From Fibrobacterota bacterium (lineage in GTDB: Bacteria > Fibrobacterota > Chitinivibrionia > Chitinivibrionales > JANQEN01), in the NCBI GenBank assembly GCA_030619215.1, contig JAUXBV010000168.1, forward strand, positions 1 to 7,201: DNA of 7,201 bases. The letters run 5' to 3'. A program made the position numbers and the translations under genes. The notes beneath the pieces are model-generated. The model was not told the origin of the DNA. It searched no databases and saw nothing but the letters and a program-made list of their open reading frames with translations. Numbering within the stretch: the stretch's first letter is position 1; the number at the start of each line of letters is the position of its first letter. Positions 6,973-7,201 of the stretch are shown here, one piece after another.

Positions 6973-7201
6973 TTAATGAAAAACCGCTTTTTTCAATTTG
7001 TCAAATATTTCTTCTCTGTCAAATCCCTGGATTGCAATCACTTTATTCCGCGATTTACTACCGCGTATAATGCTACATGATGATTTAGAAATATGCAATA
7101 TTCTGGAAAGCAACTTTATCAAATGTTCGTTTGCTTTTCCTTCAACCGGTCGAGAGGTTATAGAGATTGCGACAGTCCTGTCATCCTTAATCTCTACGCT
7201 A
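6973..7201 (-). CDS. DUF167/YggU (UPF0235) family protein, N-terminus cut by window
   Basis: An open minus-strand frame runs from the window edge to a TAA at 6973-6975, giving 75 C-terminal residues. It contains SRPVEGKANEHLIKLLS (residues 16-32 of the fragment), the GKAN signature with its following helix, then IIRGSKSRNKVIAI (44-57), the typical strand and SR-x-K motif of the DUF167/YggU fold, and a final helix DREEIFDKLKK. Family members are about 95-100 residues, so roughly 20 are missing. The family is a small conserved alpha/beta protein found in bacteria and eukaryotes, and I know of no established biochemical role. It lies 61 bases before punA on the same strand and is probably its operon neighbour. 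Confidence 0.85.
   Translation of the reverse strand, partial: SVEIKDDRTVAISITSRPVEGKANEHLIKLLSRILHISKSSCSIIRGSKSRNKVIAIQGFDREEIFDKLKKAVFH

Overview
The window is a compact, ordinary stretch of bacterial chromosome with five genes and almost no non-coding DNA. One gene is on the + strand and four are on the - strand, and the two sets run towards each other and meet near position 1850. No gene-free stretch reaches 300 bases; the longest gap is 61 bases (6912-6972). I see no mobile element, CRISPR array, RNA gene or phage gene.

Layout: (1) 2-1849, +, the 3' part of a type IIA topoisomerase A subunit (ParC/GyrA-like, 5' end cut by the window). (2) 1852-2796, -, a lipid A / lysophospholipid acyltransferase of the LpxL/HtrB family. 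(3) 2803-6093, -, a complete isoleucyl-tRNA synthetase of the eukaryote-like type (IleRS2). (4) 6090-6911, -, a trimeric-type purine nucleoside phosphorylase. (5) 6973-7201, -, the 3' part of a DUF167/YggU-family small protein, cut by the window edge.

The - strand genes look like one operon read in the order DUF167, punA, ileS, acyltransferase. The gap from DUF167 to punA is 61 bases, punA and ileS overlap by four bases (ATGA), and ileS to the acyltransferase is 6 bases. The genes have no shared pathway: purine salvage, tRNA charging and outer-membrane lipid synthesis. The arrangement looks like a housekeeping growth operon rather than a dedicated system.

Organism (inference): the acyltransferase implies a Gram-negative envelope with lipid A or a similar lipid. 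The topoisomerase resembles the ParC-like A subunits that I recall from Chlamydiae and Bacteroidota, with a short C-terminal domain and no GyrA box. IleRS2 with HYGH and KLSKR motifs also fits those lineages. A member of the PVC group (Planctomycetes, Chlamydiae, Lentisphaerae, Kiritimatiellae, Omnitrophota) is my best guess, Bacteroidota the alternative; certainty is low.

I found no previously undescribed system. The points most worth a second look are residue-level: missing quinolone-bridge residues in the topoisomerase, an Asp at the purine-recognition position of the phosphorylase, and an apparent insertion of about 50 residues in IleRS.
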